From assembly GCF_021730395.1 (NCBI RefSeq), contig NC_069369.1, forward strand, positions 68,847,501 through 68,911,500: a stretch of DNA of 64,000 nt, in the 5' to 3' direction. Every line of letters begins with the position of its first letter. Position 1 is the stretch's first letter. Source of the stretch: Mercenaria mercenaria. Taxonomy: Eukaryota; Mollusca; Bivalvia; Venerida; Veneridae. The position numbers and the translations under genes are program-made. Shown piece after piece: positions 16,467-30,387 of the stretch. A model generated the notes under the pieces. That model saw only the letters and a list, made by a program, of their open reading frames with translations, did no database searches and was not told the origin of the DNA.

Positions 16467-16618
16467 TGTAAGATATCACATTAAGACCTGTTCTAGCTTA
16501 TATATTTATTAAGCATGTGGCTAGTACAGCATCGCAGATTAAACTGAACTCTTAACAATACAAACATAAGTATATAATCTCACATTCTTTAGATAAGCCA
16601 TTAGGATGATACACTACA
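16467..16618 (-). repeat. LTR of element B (5' LTR in element orientation)
   Basis: This is the partner of 11732-11883, with the same length and the same terminal TG and CA. It is followed on the plus strand by the second copy of ATACC. Confidence 0.93.
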
Positions 16619-16623
16619 ATACC

Positions 16624-18671
16624 GTTATGCATGAATCAAAGAGATGATATACTGATTGGAGGTACGACATTAGAGGAACACAACAAGACCTTGCAAACAG
16701 TTCTGCAACGTGCAAAAGACTTTGGTATTACTTTGAACAAAGAGAAATGTCAATTCGGTGTGCAAGAATTAGAATTCTATGGATACAGATTCACAAATGA
16801 AGGATTGAAGCCAACTGCAGATAAAGTGAAAGCTGTGAAGGATTGCAAAGCTCCAGGATCAAAAGAAGAGGTCCGTAGTTTCTTAGGTATGATAGGATAT
16901 TTATCCAAGTTTATTCCTCGATATGCAGTCTTAACAGCACCTTTGAGAAGATTGACAGGTAAAGATATTCCTTTCTCATGGGGTCCAGAAGAGCAAGCTG
17001 CGTTTCAGAAACTGAAAGATAGCATCACTGATAAGAACACAATGGCATTTTTCGATCCAAGAAGACCGATCATTGTTCGGGCAGAAGCAAGTTTTCACGA
17101 AGGACTCTCAGCTGGATTGTTCCAGAAAACTAGCAAGGGATTGCAACCCGTTCATTACATAAGCAGGTCTATGACAACTGCAGAGAAGAGATACAGCCAA
17201 ACAGAAAAAGATGCACTGGCTGTCAAGTGGGCGAAGACAAGATTTTCAATGTATTTGCTTGGTGCGCCGAAGTTCACAATTATGACGTCACACAAACCCC
17301 TGATTCCCATGTTCAACAGATCTTGTGTGAAACTCCCTCCACGGATAGAAAAGTGGATCATGGAGATGCAAGATGTAGATTATGAATTGACATACGTTCC
17401 GGGAAAAGATGAGGCAGACCCAATGGATTATCTTTCAAGACATCCTCTGGAAGAGACAGAATCAGATGATACAGAAAAACATTAAAATGATTGTTTTCAA
17501 CGAACATGGCGTTGTCACTGATAGCATAAATCAAGCTACATCTGAAGATGAGATACTGCGGAAGATCAAAGATATCATGAGAAGAAACCACTGGGAAGAT
17601 TACAAAGATCGACCAGAGATTAAACCATACTACTTGGTTCGGCACGAGTTATATCGAGCGAATGGTCTAATCTTACGGAACAGGCAAGTAGTGATTCCAG
17701 AGAAGCTTCAGAGATCAACGATAAAAGCTGCTCACAGTATGGGTCATTTCGGGATGACGAGAACCAAACAGATGTTAAGAGAAAAATATTGGTTTCCGAG
17801 ACTGAACTGTTTGGTTGAAGACATAATATCGAGATGTTTCCAGTGTCAGATTTCCACTGAAGAAAAGAAACAAGAACCAGTGAAACCTACAGAGATACCA
17901 GAAATAGCATGGCACACCTTATCAGTTGACTTTGGTGAGCCATATCCAGATGGACATTATAATTTGGTTGCTATAGACAAGCGAACCAGATTTCCAGTTG
18001 TTGAAGAGACCAAGTCAACATCATTCAAGACGACATCCGGACAGCTTCAGAAGATATTTGCTACATATGGTATTCCTGAAAGAATCGAGACAGATAATGG
18101 ACCGCCATTTAACTCCCTAGATTTTCGAAAATTTGCTGATGAATATGGATTTCATCACCATAGAGTTACCCCAGAACACCCCAGAGCAAATGGAGAGGCA
18201 GAAAGATTCATGAAAGTCTTGAATAAGACAGAAAAGATTGCTCACAGTGAAGGTACATCCACCAACGTGGCAGTTCAAAATATGCTTATGGGCTACAGGT
18301 CGACTCCGCATCCTGCTACAGGATATACGCCATATGAGGCATTAATGAGGCGAAATGTGCGTACGAAACTAGACTATCCGGGATTTCAACAAACCAACAT
18401 CAGTAAAATGGAGAGAGAAATAACCAACAAAGACAAAATATACAAGAAGAAATTGGAGGACCAGCATAGACACCCGAAAACTGTCGAGAGTAGTTTCAAG
18501 GTCGGGAATGAAGTGCTTCTCAAGAAGATGAAGGTGAATAAATGGTCAACAGCTTATGAACAAGAACATTATACAATCATCGACATTCATGGATCCAGCA
18601 TTTTGGCCAAGCGGAAATCAGATGGTCGTACAGTTTACAGAGATGCATCGAAATCAAAAGGTATCTTGTAA
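16624..18671 (+). mobile_element. Element A coding region, 3' portion (RT, RNase H, integrase)
   Basis: The right-hand part of element A's pol starts near the RT catalytic motif region (DDILIGG near 16640). The RT thumb follows, then an RNase H-like domain (near 17070-17400), the integrase zinc finger (about 17730-17860) and the integrase core (about 17920-18230, with VDFGEPYPDG, ETDNGPPF and ANGEAERF). The sequence differs clearly from element B's pol, so the two are separate families. Confidence 0.82.
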
Positions 18672-18776
18672 ATGATGACCAATGGAGAGAACGCTTATTG
18701 CGTATACCGGAAAGAAACCAAATTCAACGAGATCCACAGGAGAACAATAACCAAATTGAAGAAACCCAAAACATAT

Positions 18777-18920
18777 ATAATCTATTTTTAGAACGTCTTT
18801 TATTGTAAATGGCGTCGTTACTGGGTAACGTCGTCAACGTCATTGTTTGTTTACTGCGTTCTACAATGGTTGATTAAAATTTGAAATATGAATTACTGTT
18901 AGTAATTCATGGACATAACA
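18777..18920 (+). repeat. Right LTR of element A
   Basis: This copy of 9592-9744 ends GGACATAACA. Several substitutions and a small length difference separate the two LTRs. Confidence 0.8.
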
Positions 18921-21900
18921 TCTATAATTGATAACCCACTTGAACGGTATAAGTTAGTACACCAATCGTACCTTCCCTGTTGAAGAGCTGAACTCTGCAA
19001 ACTCCATGAGGTTATTACACACTTAATAGTTGTTGTTCTTTATTCTATATAAAATTGACCTTATTCCAATGACCGCAGCACACATCAGGACCCATTTTAA
19101 ATTTCTGTAACCTACATTTTCTTAAAGAATATTGTCAGTACTAACTAAAAATCAAAAGAAAAGTGGGGGTAATGTTTGATGCAAGAAAAATAATTTCAGT
19201 CAAACACACAAACTGCAAAATCAGCTAAAAAATGAGACCCCAAATTATACTGATGGTGTATGATCTACGTTTCCATGAAAATTTTTGTAATGTTGTTATT
19301 TCATTATGAAAATGCTACCTACATGTCAAGCATACATCTGTCATGTGATTTTAGCAAAAAAATTTCAAAGAAAATAAGGAAAATAGCTCTACAGAGCAAA
19401 AAAAACTGAGGACTATTTGTATCCGCCATTATGCGACTACCATTTTTTTCGCGCCATTTTTCTATTTAGTGTCTGTATGCCATGACGGGGTAGGGTTTAC
19501 TGGATCCTTGCTTTTCATCACAGCGCTCAATGTGCAGGGAAAAAAGGTTTTTACATATTTCAGGGCCCAATTTTTGACTGGTTGGTTACTTTACTGGTGG
19601 GAGTTAGTATCATTTACACAACAGCCTACCCTTCCCTAGAGCTCTGAGTATTACAGATCAGGCCCGGCTCCAGAAATATTTGATTGGGGGAGTGTGGGGG
19701 GGCACCAGTTAAGTACAAGGGCGTCACCGGCGAGGTGCATAGCGCCGAGAGGGGTAAGTGCGGGGGGTCGGTGGGGGGGGGGGGCTCTGTCCGTATTCTC
19801 ACTGTCACTATTGGGGGGAAAGAGTGGGTTTTCCTCCCCAAATGTTTTTGATATACAGGTATGAAACGGTGGCCTGTGGTGCATTTTTGGTCTAAATATT
19901 GATGTATGGGAGGGGATATCCCTGTCATGTAAGACAGCGAGGGTCATTTTGCCTGATTTAAATCAATTATTTCAGATAAGTCCAAATAATCAGAAGAAAT
20001 TAGCTTTCGGTTGGTATTGATCAGGTCACTTCAGCGTATCGCGTTGCATAGTAACAAGCGGAGATGACAGCAAACACCAAATTGTAATTGGAGAGCGTTT
20101 CGTGTTTCACTAGTGCTGGTTGTTTTTCTTTGCTTAAAGTTACATTTTGGGCAATATTAATAAGTCAGTGAATTTTTAATGTTGCATGATGTTCCAGTAA
20201 TCCCTTTAGAGAAAGAAACCTTTATTTTTGTAGGTTTCAGCCGTGATATTCAACATTGCCTGTCGGTATAAATAGATCCGTGTATGCGGCAAGGTCACTG
20301 CAAAGTATTTTCATATTTGTGATGGACTGGAAGAAAATTATAATTCACTTTTGTTGTTAGTTCTTAAAGCCAGGATAGTTTATACTGTGGTGTCAAAAGT
20401 GATTCAGTCACACCATTTAATTAAATCAATACCTCTACCTAAATTCTGAGTCGTGTAAGATTTAATGATAGGTGTCATAATTTAAAGCTTAATTAGTCAA
20501 TAAATTATGAGTGAAAATTGGAGAAGGCATTTTTTTCTCCATCGAAGCGTATCAGGATCACAGTCATAGTTATAACATGATGCAATTTTTTTGTATGTTA
20601 CTATTGTTTTAAACGTAATATGACATCTACCGTGTTACACGTGGAGATATAAAGATATATAATAACTGCATGCTAGCTTCATTTTACGAAGGGCCAGACC
20701 AAGACGTATTAAAAAATTGATGGCTTAAACTACTATGTACATCTATTTACGATAATACTGATCACTGTTTTGCAAATTATCAAATACTTACAACTGTGAA
20801 CGATAATTTGCATGCTATGTCTAGAATCATTTTAGTCATATTTTATATTTCTCCATATCCGTAATTTTTCTAAATTGTTAAACTGACACAATAGACTACT
20901 TCCGCATACCACAAAATTAAATGCCTAAATCATAAGTCACTTGAATCACTATGGAAACGGGCAGTCAGTATGTGGTATATTAATGAAAATCAGTTTTGAC
21001 CAGTTCCTAATGACTATCACTAATAGTGATAACAAGAAATTAATGTCTTGTTTGTTTTATCCCTTCAATATACCCCTTCAGGGCCTTATGGTAATTTCCT
21101 GTCTTATCCCTTTGATGAATGCCTTCAGGGTCTTATGATATTTGAAAGATGCACATTATTTTTATTTGCGTGTCAGTTGACAAAGGGATTAATGCTACAT
21201 AAATAATCTTAATTACATATGCCCGAATATATAATTCATTTGAAATTGTAAAATCATTTTACCAAACTAATTTTTGACTTGAAGGACATTACTTTTTAAA
21301 AGTTAATTGCAATAAGAATGCATAGAATAAAGTATAAGTTTTCAACTTTATTCATACGACTTTTATACTTAATGTACTTTGACATTATATCATTTTACAT
21401 AGAACTATAAAAATATATCGCACAAAGTACATTTCAGAAAATGGCAACTATATAATTATTTCAGAGCATTAAAACATTTAGAAAACCAGCTTATTATAAA
21501 AAAATAAGCAAATTTATTTATTTACTTTTTTTGATCTGGTTTTTCAAGACACTTAAGAAATTCTCTGAAAGATAAAAGAAACAGCTGCTACGATTTTAAT
21601 AGGCCAAAAAGTTTAAAACTTATAGATAGTTAAAAAATGTTATGTTGTCAGATATTTGATGAGATCTAGAGCTAGATCGGCATTCGTCATGTTGCGTGAC
21701 TAAATCAAATAACTTCTGTAAAATTTATTATGTATTATTCCTATGGTTTAGTATGTATATGTGCAAACTGAGAAAATGTTGAATAAACTTGGAAACTTGT
21801 TTTAAACATTACTGATCCGTAGCGCCGAAGAGTTGACAATACACAACGTGTCACTTCTTCCAGACCGTTTTGAAATGCTACAAAATCAATTATTACAAAA

Positions 21901-23165
21901 ACTTATTTTTTTTTTTTGAAAAATATATACCATAGTCTAAGGCCTGCAGATAATAAGAAAAAGAATCTTGATTTGTTTTATTTGAAAAAATAAACATCAC
22001 AACCCACACCGTTAGTTAATTCGCTACGATTCACCGGGTCCTGCTTTCACCTCCTAGGTAATCGATTGCTCCAGAAGTGACGTCATGCAGACCTGATCAA
22101 ATTAGTTGGTGTTGAGCGACCTGTGGTTTTCCTCTTTTTAGTTTATTACGTTACGTCAAAATATTTACTTTATGAAAATATACCGGCTATAAGGGATTTA
22201 TCATTAGTAGATATTAGCAAAATTCATCTTCCAGAATAGAGATAGGCTCTTGCATTTTTAACATGAAAGTTTAAGCATATATTTAAAGTTAATGGATCAT
22301 TTACAAACTAATTAAGCCTGAATATGGTAATAATTTAAGTATGGCGCTTGAGTTTCATAAAAAATAACAATAAACCAATCTAGAGCTCTGCTTTAATTTG
22401 AAAAATGTTCCTCAAAGTCTAAGTATTTATTATCAGGAAGGTCTAATACGTATCAGTTGTTCCAGTTATTATCAACTTGTTTAACACCAGTAACATGTGA
22501 TTTCTACACTAAAAATCGACGATGCAAAGAAAGAGCCGTATGTTAGCATTGATTTAAACATCATATTTATATATAACGTACGTCGCATGCTATTTTGCAC
22601 AAATGCGTAACGTTATTTCGACGTCAGTTTGACGTACAAATTACTAATTGAGAAAATAAATAGCAAAAGATGCGTTGAGATAAATCTGCATACTCTTTGA
22701 CGGTATCGTAATTTACAGTTATTGCTTTGAACACATTGTTATTGTTATTTATCTTTTTTTGTTATTTATGTTTTTTATCATTAATTATTACCGCCCGTTC
22801 TTCGAATTAAATATATATGCATTTTAAACTGCAATTAATTTTATCATGTTGTACCGTGTTGATCGCAAATATAAATATCAACTTCCGGACGTTAACAAAC
22901 CTAGCATCAACAGTGATCAGGATGATTATAACCGACAAAGAGGCAGTGCTGTCGCACGAAAATATTTGAAAAAAAAAATAGTTTCATTAAACCGTAAAGC
23001 AGTTAATTTTAGAACTTTTTATGCATTTAAGAATATAACAGGTCCTGTGGATTTAAAACAGTTTTCATGCTAAATTCAGTTTTGTACTCTGACTTTTGTT
23101 TAAAACAACACAAAAAATTTAATTCTAACACGACCAACAAATAACCCTACAAATAGAAGAAAATC
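18921..23165. other. Intergenic stretch without a recognised gene
   Basis: No exon, RNA gene or full repeat is supported here. There is a G-rich stretch at about 19683-19790, including an uninterrupted G run near 19770-19785. A CRE-like GTGACGTCATG lies near 22077. One unremarkable 75-codon open frame at 22846-23073 has no recognisable domain and a lysine-rich composition typical of AT-rich DNA. Confidence 0.4.
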
Positions 23166-23173
23166 AGACAACA

Positions 23174-24059
23174 CACTGGCGCCAGATCAGAAAGAAAATG
23201 CCTCTGTACATGTTATACCCAACCCCTAGGTATTCTATAAGAACCATGGTCATGAACGGGAAAGTGCACTAACCCGTTTCAATCATACATTTCTCAACTT
23301 AAACGCGCAGTTCGGTGAATGGGTACCTAGCATATTGAACAAGCGATAATTTATCTTCCATCGTGCACCAGTCACATTGTCTCAATATTCCATATTGCTG
23401 AGATTATCAACATATTTTATGCTTTCGTCAACGTTACAGAAAAAAACTTGCTTGAACTTCCCTAATGAACATCCGGTCTAGAGGTCACGGCAGTGCGCAC
23501 ATGTTTGGCGAAACGTAAACAAACAAAAACAGATTTTTAAAAAATCAAAATTTTACACTTAAACTCGAAATGAAGAATGAAATTCATCTTGTATATGATC
23601 TTTAATTTGAAATCGTACATTGATCTGCGTCTGTTCTGTATATTTTATTCATTTTGCACATTTTGCTGCATTTTCACATTTTAGCGAACACGTGTAGTAA
23701 AATGACGATTGACATACATTTTTACAACAGCCAATCAGAATGGTTTTGTAATCTAGAACGGAACTTCACCAGGGAAGTTCAAGCAAGTTTTTTGTGTAAT
23801 GTTGAAATTACTATAAACTACGCGTTGTTTTTCTAAGATAAGATGTATTGAAGAAATGTGACCAGTACACAACGGAAGATAAATTACCATTTGTTTGATA
23901 TCCATAGTACACATTTACCCCACTGCATGTTTTAGGTATGAAATGCGCGATTGAAATGGGTTAGTATATTTTCCCGTTCACGACCATGGTTCTTATAGAA
24001 TACCTAGGGGAAGGGTATAATATGTACAGAGGTATTTTCTTTCTGATCTGGCGCCAGTG
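23174..24059. mobile_element. 886-bp TIR/foldback element with 8-bp target duplication
   Basis: The ends are CACTGGCGCCAGATCAGAAA and its inverse, flanked by AGACAACA on both sides (23166-23173 and 24060-24067). Inverted similarity runs far inward: CCTAGGTATTCTATAAGAAC, ACCATGGT and, further in, ACTTGCTTGAACTTCCCT all have inverse partners. The arms are therefore around 300 bp with a spacer of about 200 bp. No transposase is seen. An 8-bp duplication suggests hAT- or P-like mobilisation, which is inference. Confidence 0.8.
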
Positions 24060-24272
24060 AGACAACAGTTATTTTGCGATAATCCTGTGCGTGCAGTGAC
24101 GTCATCCGATCCAGGTGCGTAGCACGGTCGTAAAACGTAGTTACCTTTTTTTCTAACACTGTTAATACTTGTATGTCTTGTTAGAATCGAAATAACAAAT
24201 TCGCGAGTGTGATTTATCATAGGATAACCCGATTTTTTCTTTCTTATGCGAAACAATATAATCACTCAGTAT

Positions 24273-24498
24273 GAACTGTGGCATGAGAAAACCAGCATAG
24301 TGCGTTTGCGACCAGCATAATCCAGACCAGCCTGTACCTCCGCTCAGTCTGGTCGGGATCCATACTCTTCGCTTTCAAAGCCCATTGGAATTAGAGAAAC
24401 TGTTAGCCGCTGAACAGAATGGATCCTGATGCGCAGGCTGGTCTGGATTCATGCTGGTTGCAACCGCACTATGTTTGTTTTTCTCGTGGCGCGGCTCA
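24273..24498. mobile_element. Hairpin MITE, family M, copy 1
   Basis: The ends carry GGCATGAGAAAACCAGCATA and, inverted, TATGTTTGTTTTTCTCGTGGC. Inner arms share GATCCAGACCAGCCT-like sequence around a short centre with CAAAGCCCATTGGAAT. Copies 2 (56964-57198) and 3 (60919-60980, partial) are in the window. It has no coding capacity. Confidence 0.75.
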
Positions 24499-27400
24499 TA
24501 TATTCTTATCAAAAGACGTGTTATCTTACGTTAAACAACGACTGGGAAGTTATTATTTCATAAAGAAATTATTTAGGCCCTATAACCAGTTCTCAACCAG
24601 CTTAAGGCCTCGCCACAGTCACAACTCAGTATCAGTTCATATTTTCAGGCCGAGTATTTTTCTCTTGAAAATTGCACTAAAGCCTTAACAGCTGGTCAAA
24701 TTATCATCAACATAAGAAGCATATAATGATTTATAGTACATATGCCGCTTGTAAAATATTTGAGTCTCGTTTAGACCGAAAATTTACCCCAAAATATTGA
24801 AATTTTATGTGCAGTAGAACTCCAATATAAAAAATATTACAAAGACAAAATTTAGTTAATTTCATAGTACAATATGTATATTGCAAACTCCTACGGATTT
24901 TTGTCGAAATTGTTCCTGGTTATTGCATTAGACACAAAAAGACAATCCCATGTACATTTAATTTAAAATGTTGTTTGTACATGTATTACTGACCACAGGT
25001 AGCCAGGTAAACCTATACATAATCCTATAATACCACCTGTTTATATACATGTAAATTATGTGTGAACAGATAACACAAATTGGATAAATTGATGGTGTTG
25101 GGATTTTCGTGTATAATTCAGTAATCAGGTAAAATTTCAAAATAATTTCTGAAGACTTTATTCTTCACGGTCTGCTTTACAATTGGCTGTAATTATCTTT
25201 GAAATGTATTGAATATATATTGAGTTTGACTGCAGATAAAATTGCAAAATTTTGTCATAAAAATATCGAATAAAGGCACAATACATGTAGTGAAATGCAT
25301 ATCCTTCTACTTGCATATATTCACATAGATATTTAAAACATAATTATGACAAATTTATTGACTTTATTGTTACCACTTAGTCATCTTTTATTTTTATGAA
25401 AATTTGCATGTAAAATTTTGAGTCAAATGGCTGCCACTGTAGGCGATGCCTTAAGTACCGTTTAAATAACACCTTTTTTATTCACATCATGTGCGACACT
25501 ACAAATGAAAAATATTTCGTGCTCAAAATGAAATAAAATGTAAAAAAAAGTTTAATAATCTCAGTGCTTTGGGCAAACTTACATAGATCTATAGACATTG
25601 TGTGCACTATCATAATAAATAAATAAATAAATAACGGCGTTATCGATTAAATTTTGTTTATTGTCTATATTAAGAACCGCGTATTATAAGCAGGAAAAAA
25701 ACATAGTTCGGTATCTAAGTTTGATGATTTCTTTATATCTATTCAAAATACATGTAAAGCATCAAAATGTCAAATCAGCTTTTTATATTTTATATTTGTG
25801 CGGAAAACCTTGAAACTTCACATCCGATATTAGTCACAGTATTGCATCTGGCGTTCACGTTTCTGTTCAAATGGCCGTTTTTTTTCTTTTGGCGGTACCA
25901 CTCTCGCCTCTCCGCAATGCTCAGACAAGGGTGAGGTGGGGATGTGGGGAGGGGGTATCACACTTCATTTGTGTAAATATCAATAAGACTGAGTAATCAT
26001 TGACAAAATTCATAACATTTGAATATCAACTACGTACAGACACTGACCGTAATAATCTCTAGTAAGACAGACAGATAAACGGACATGCTGAAGGAACAAA
26101 TCTTTCAGGCTGACTAAATGAATGATCGAGTAAATAATTACCAACTGGTCATGAATTCGTGCTTACTTATCGGCTATTCAACTGCCAAAAGACACGCGGA
26201 TGGATTGGATGGTCGATTGAATGTTGCGTTTCATTATTTGTTATGTATATTAATTTATACCTTTTATTAGTACCGCAGTAAATGATACACAATTTGCACA
26301 TTTATTCGGGAAAAATAGAGCGAAAAAAACGAAACACTAAAAATTGGACGGCTATAGTTAAAATTCGGACACTAAGCTGTGTACGAACTTTTTCGAATTT
26401 TATATTAGCAAACGAAATATACAACAATGGAATGATATATAAAGATAAGTTTGTCAAAACATACATTAATCTAGGTTATATGCTTATGAAAGAAATTTAA
26501 TATACAATTTAGCTGCTTCAGGTGCTTTTTGATACAGTTTCTAGTTTTTCACTACGTTATAGACCTATTTCCAAAAAGACATTTATGAATATGCTTTAAG
26601 AAAGCGAAAAAGATAAAAGGGTGTTGATAAGTTTGCAGTGGAATACAAGTCAACTGAAGATAAGTACCCTCATATTGCCGCATTTCAGAAAGCGATCCGC
26701 AGAATAAACACCGTACTTTCGTTTTTGGGGTAATAAAAAATTAAAAAGAAAAAAAACCTCCATTTATTAGAGATCTTTACGACTACGCTACACTGCGGAA
26801 GCATATTTTTGACCGAATTACTGCTGTATAACATAAAAAAAACAACAACAAAAAAAAAACAAAACAAAAAAAACAACAAAAAAACAGCAAAATGACCTAC
26901 GCGAGGGAGCAGTTATTGTGTGACTATGTGTGAGAGACTGCGGACGAAGCAGACTTCTTTTCATTTGAAATTTATCAATTAAGACACCATGACTGTGCCT
27001 AATGATTTTTATTCTTTTTGTGTGCTCATTAGAACATAAAAGTATATTTTCCCCTCTTTGATTTATTATATTAGAAAAGTATCCAAGAGTGACTGTTCTA
27101 CTTTTGAAAGCTGTATAATTATGATACATACATGCATATGCGTATATGATATGATAAAATCATGTAAATTCGACTCCGAGCAAAAATGCAAAATTGTCCT
27201 AACTAATTGTAGATAAAAAGTATTACTTTTATTTATTTAAACTTCGTAGGCTAACTGATCGCCTTAATTTTATCACGGTATTACAATTCCTTGAATGTAA
27301 TGCATTCATATAGACCTGTAACACTGGTTTTTATGAAAAACCAAAGAAGTATAAAATACTTTTATTTTTATAGCTCTTTGGAAAAACTAAACGGGAAACG

Positions 27401-28824
27401 GAACATTTGATTAGTTCATAGATGGTAGGTCTGTATGAATATGTAATATAAATTCGTTGAGAAAGTAATTTAAAAATACTTCCATTTTCGTGGCACATCA
27501 AATAAAATGACGCTTGCCATGCAATTTTCTCTTTCTTTATAGGTCCAGTATAATTTTCTTACAGAACATTTTTTTGGCGGGGGGACTGGACCTTAGATTT
27601 AAATGTAAAAGTGATTTGTTCAAATTATCATAGATGAGACGTTCATACTTTAAGTTTACTTCTAGGCACAATGTTCAGAATAAATTATTTCGAAGATACT
27701 GAAAATATAGAAGAAAGATAATAAAGATCTATAATATGCGTCACAAATTTATAAAATGAACCAAATACTTTAAAGTTATTTAATGTAAATCGAGCTAATA
27801 AAATTATCAAAAACGTTGCGTTTTTATGTACAGCAAAGTGAAAGTATACGACGTAACGTTATGCAATCTAATATTTTCAGCTTTACTGTAAACGATGTAA
27901 TTTTTCGGCGACGCCGTCTAAATTCGTTTTCGTTACCTATGCCACGTGACTTCAGTTTGCGAATCAAACTACTTGATAACGCATTATAGATAATTTATCA
28001 AAGTGGAAGATTTATGTAACACTCTGTCTGATTGGATGAGAGTGTCTGTTTCTTTCACTCTGTTGAATGTGCTACGCTGAGTGAAATGTAGACAAAGCGT
28101 TTATCCTAAACGACGCTGTTCACAGTTTTAAAGCTAACTTTGGCTCAGTATATTTAGCAAGAATATTGATATATCTCAAAATGATAAGTAAGTTTAATAA
28201 ATATGATAAAAACCTGTTTAAATACCAACATATATCAAATTAAAGAAAGAGCTGAATACGGTCTGCGTATCACATGAATAAGGGTGTGATAAGAGTCTTT
28301 TATGTAGAGAAGTGCACATTAAAAGATTTTCCTTGTTACAATTGTCGTCTGTATATGAAAATGTTTCTTGCTTTTGTGACTTATTCAGATTGCATATTAA
28401 AATGAGTACTTGTTTGCTTTGCTATATTTGTTATATATTATTTAACTGATTTATTATACATGAATATTTTTCTTTAGTATGGTATGCAAATATTGAACTC
28501 AGTTGAAATCTGTTTTATTATATATATGCTATATAATGACTGAATCTCATCACACTGATACGAAGGTACGCTGCATACAGTTTATCTATGTGATATGACT
28601 ACGGTCAAACTTTACTTGTATTTTTGCTTGACCTTCACTTTTTTATAGGTGTGACGTCATTGTCCAAAGATTCATGAATAGCGAATATGCTATTTGTTAA
28701 AGCGGGGTCAGTTGGCCTATTTTAGAAATAAATAAAAATAATAAATAAAAAAAAATCCTTTAATTGATTTTTTCTCATGTATTCTTTCTTCTTGTCGTTC
28801 GCAATTCTCATGTATTCTAATCAA
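24499..28824. other. Intergenic stretch without a recognised gene
   Basis: This is AT-rich DNA with no supported gene. Simple sequence includes an (AATA)n run at 25615-25634, a G-rich patch near 25930-25960 and an A/CAA-rich tract at about 26829-26885. A small inverted pair (ATTCATATAGACCT and AGGTCTGTATGAAT) at about 27305 and 27425 hints at a degraded MITE. An E-box CCACGTGAC lies near 27952. Confidence 0.4.
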
Positions 28825-29245
28825 ACTTGATTTGTAGCATCTTTATTAGGCCCGCAGCCAACTTTGTTCAGCTGGGACATTTGACCCCTTTTAGGGGCTG
28901 CTAGAGCTAAAACTAGAAATGCCTTTATACAGCGTCTCATAAACAGCTTGGTGGATCTTTGTCATACTTGGTCTGGAGCATCATTATAAGGTCCTCTTCC
29001 AAATTTATTTATATAGGAACTTGGGCCCTACTAGGGACCACTATAGCTAAAAGTAGATATGCCTTTCTTCGCATTAACCACTAAAATGTAATGGATTTTT
29101 ATCAAACTCGATGTGTAACAATATTGTAAGGTCTCCTGCTATTTTGTTACAAATGAGGATAGGGACCAATTTAGCTAAAAATATAAATACGTTTAATAAC
29201 CTCTTCTCATGAACCGCTTCATGAATCTTCATCAAACTACTGTTG
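28825..29245. repeat. Degenerate tandem array, ~140-150-bp unit, about 3 copies
   Basis: Each unit contains a TTCATCAAACTTG-like phrase, a GGTCCTCTTCCAAATT-like phrase and GGGGCTGCTAGAGCTAAAA or variants. A related array is at 47430-47960 in FNTA intron 2. The copies are diverged and non-coding. Confidence 0.65.
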
Positions 29246-30387
29246 TAATTATTCGTCTAAGGATAAACGAAACAAAATTGCAACCCTACGAAACCTTTGC
29301 GAAAAAATTAAGAGAACCATTTAAATTGTTAAAGTGCGTTGTTTAGTTTTGCAATTTGAAAAATGTTAGATGAAAGATGACTGTTAGATGAAAAATTCAT
29401 AAACTTCTTTCCTTGTTACAATTCGCCGACTATCATTTTTAAAGATGTTTCTTGTTTCACATAATGATGGTTCATGAAAGTTTTATACTAACAAGATAAG
29501 TCAGATATCTTTAGAAAGTTCATACAATGCACATTTAGCCATCTATAAAGATCAATGCCAACTTTTAGTAATAACTCGCATAAAATGGGGAAACTCGCTT
29601 TTGAAATGGACTTTTTGACGTAACATTTTCAGTATGTAATTTTTTAAAATATACCGTAGTGGTTTAATACTTGTTAATGATTATTGATTTAAACATGTAC
29701 ATACTTGTTAATGTATGCATTTTATGATAGTATAAGTTTTGGTATTTTTTCCGATAAATTATTACGGTATAATTGAATAAATACGCACCAGGATGACGAG
29801 CGTAACGCTTGTAGGAAAAGCCGTCAAGGTTTTGTTAAAGCGAATAAATACGGAAATGACGTGAAATAAACGCATTGAATGATGCGCGGCAAAATTCAAT
29901 GTCGTCTGCTGGTTATTTTGTCCAGATATCTTTAAAATTGACAGATTTATCGTCAAAAAAACGACTGCTGTACTAACATCTTGTTACGCGTAACGTTACA
30001 TTTTTCGTCATTTTTGTTGAAGATAATTCGATTTTTTATGTATTTTACGATTATAAATTCTCTAAAAATTAAACGGGGAAAATTGTAATTAAAATTTTTT
30101 AATCACTGTAGTAAAAACATACACGGACGTCAGTTACTGATAATTTAAATAGCTGCATACACATCAACATGTATCTCGAAATCGCCTATGTGTAAAATAA
30201 CTAATACCCTAGTTGTTTTTCATTGGGTAGAGACTGAACCTAGGCATGAGTTGAACCCCTATGGTTCTTGGTGTATCGGTTTGTTTTACTCGAAAAGGAT
30301 ATCTTTCCGCGATATACGTTTTTACGTTTACTCCAGTAACATTAGGATTGCCTATCGAACTCCACCGCGCTCCTTTCGGGTAACAAA
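29246..30387 (+). other. FNTA upstream region and presumed 5'UTR
   Basis: This stretch lies immediately upstream of the FNTA start codon. An in-frame TAG at 30343-30345 precedes the ATG, so the first methionine of this frame is at 30388. No TATA box at a typical distance is obvious. The transcription start cannot be placed from sequence alone. Confidence 0.4.

Noticed and set aside
19626-19947. Two overlapping ~100-codon Pro/His-rich frames on the minus strand
   Set aside because: They cross a G-run-rich stretch, which reads as Pro/His-rich peptide on the other strand; no family is recognisable.
22070-22100. CRE-like TGACGTCA as a promoter
   Set aside because: A single 8-bp site in a region with no recognisable first exon is not enough to call a promoter; another TGACGTCA occurs near 24097, again without gene support.
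22846-23073. 75-codon open frame MLYRVDRKYKYQ...
   Set aside because: It has no recognisable domain, no splice or neighbour support, and Lys/Asn-rich composition expected of AT-rich DNA.
26829-26885. A/CAA-rich tract as a retrotransposon poly-A tail
   Set aside because: No LINE or SINE body is recognisable on either side, so it is left as simple sequence.
28150-28200. ATG followed by a GTAAGT-like donor, a possible first exon
   Set aside because: Only one or two codons precede the donor and no downstream exon could be linked to it.
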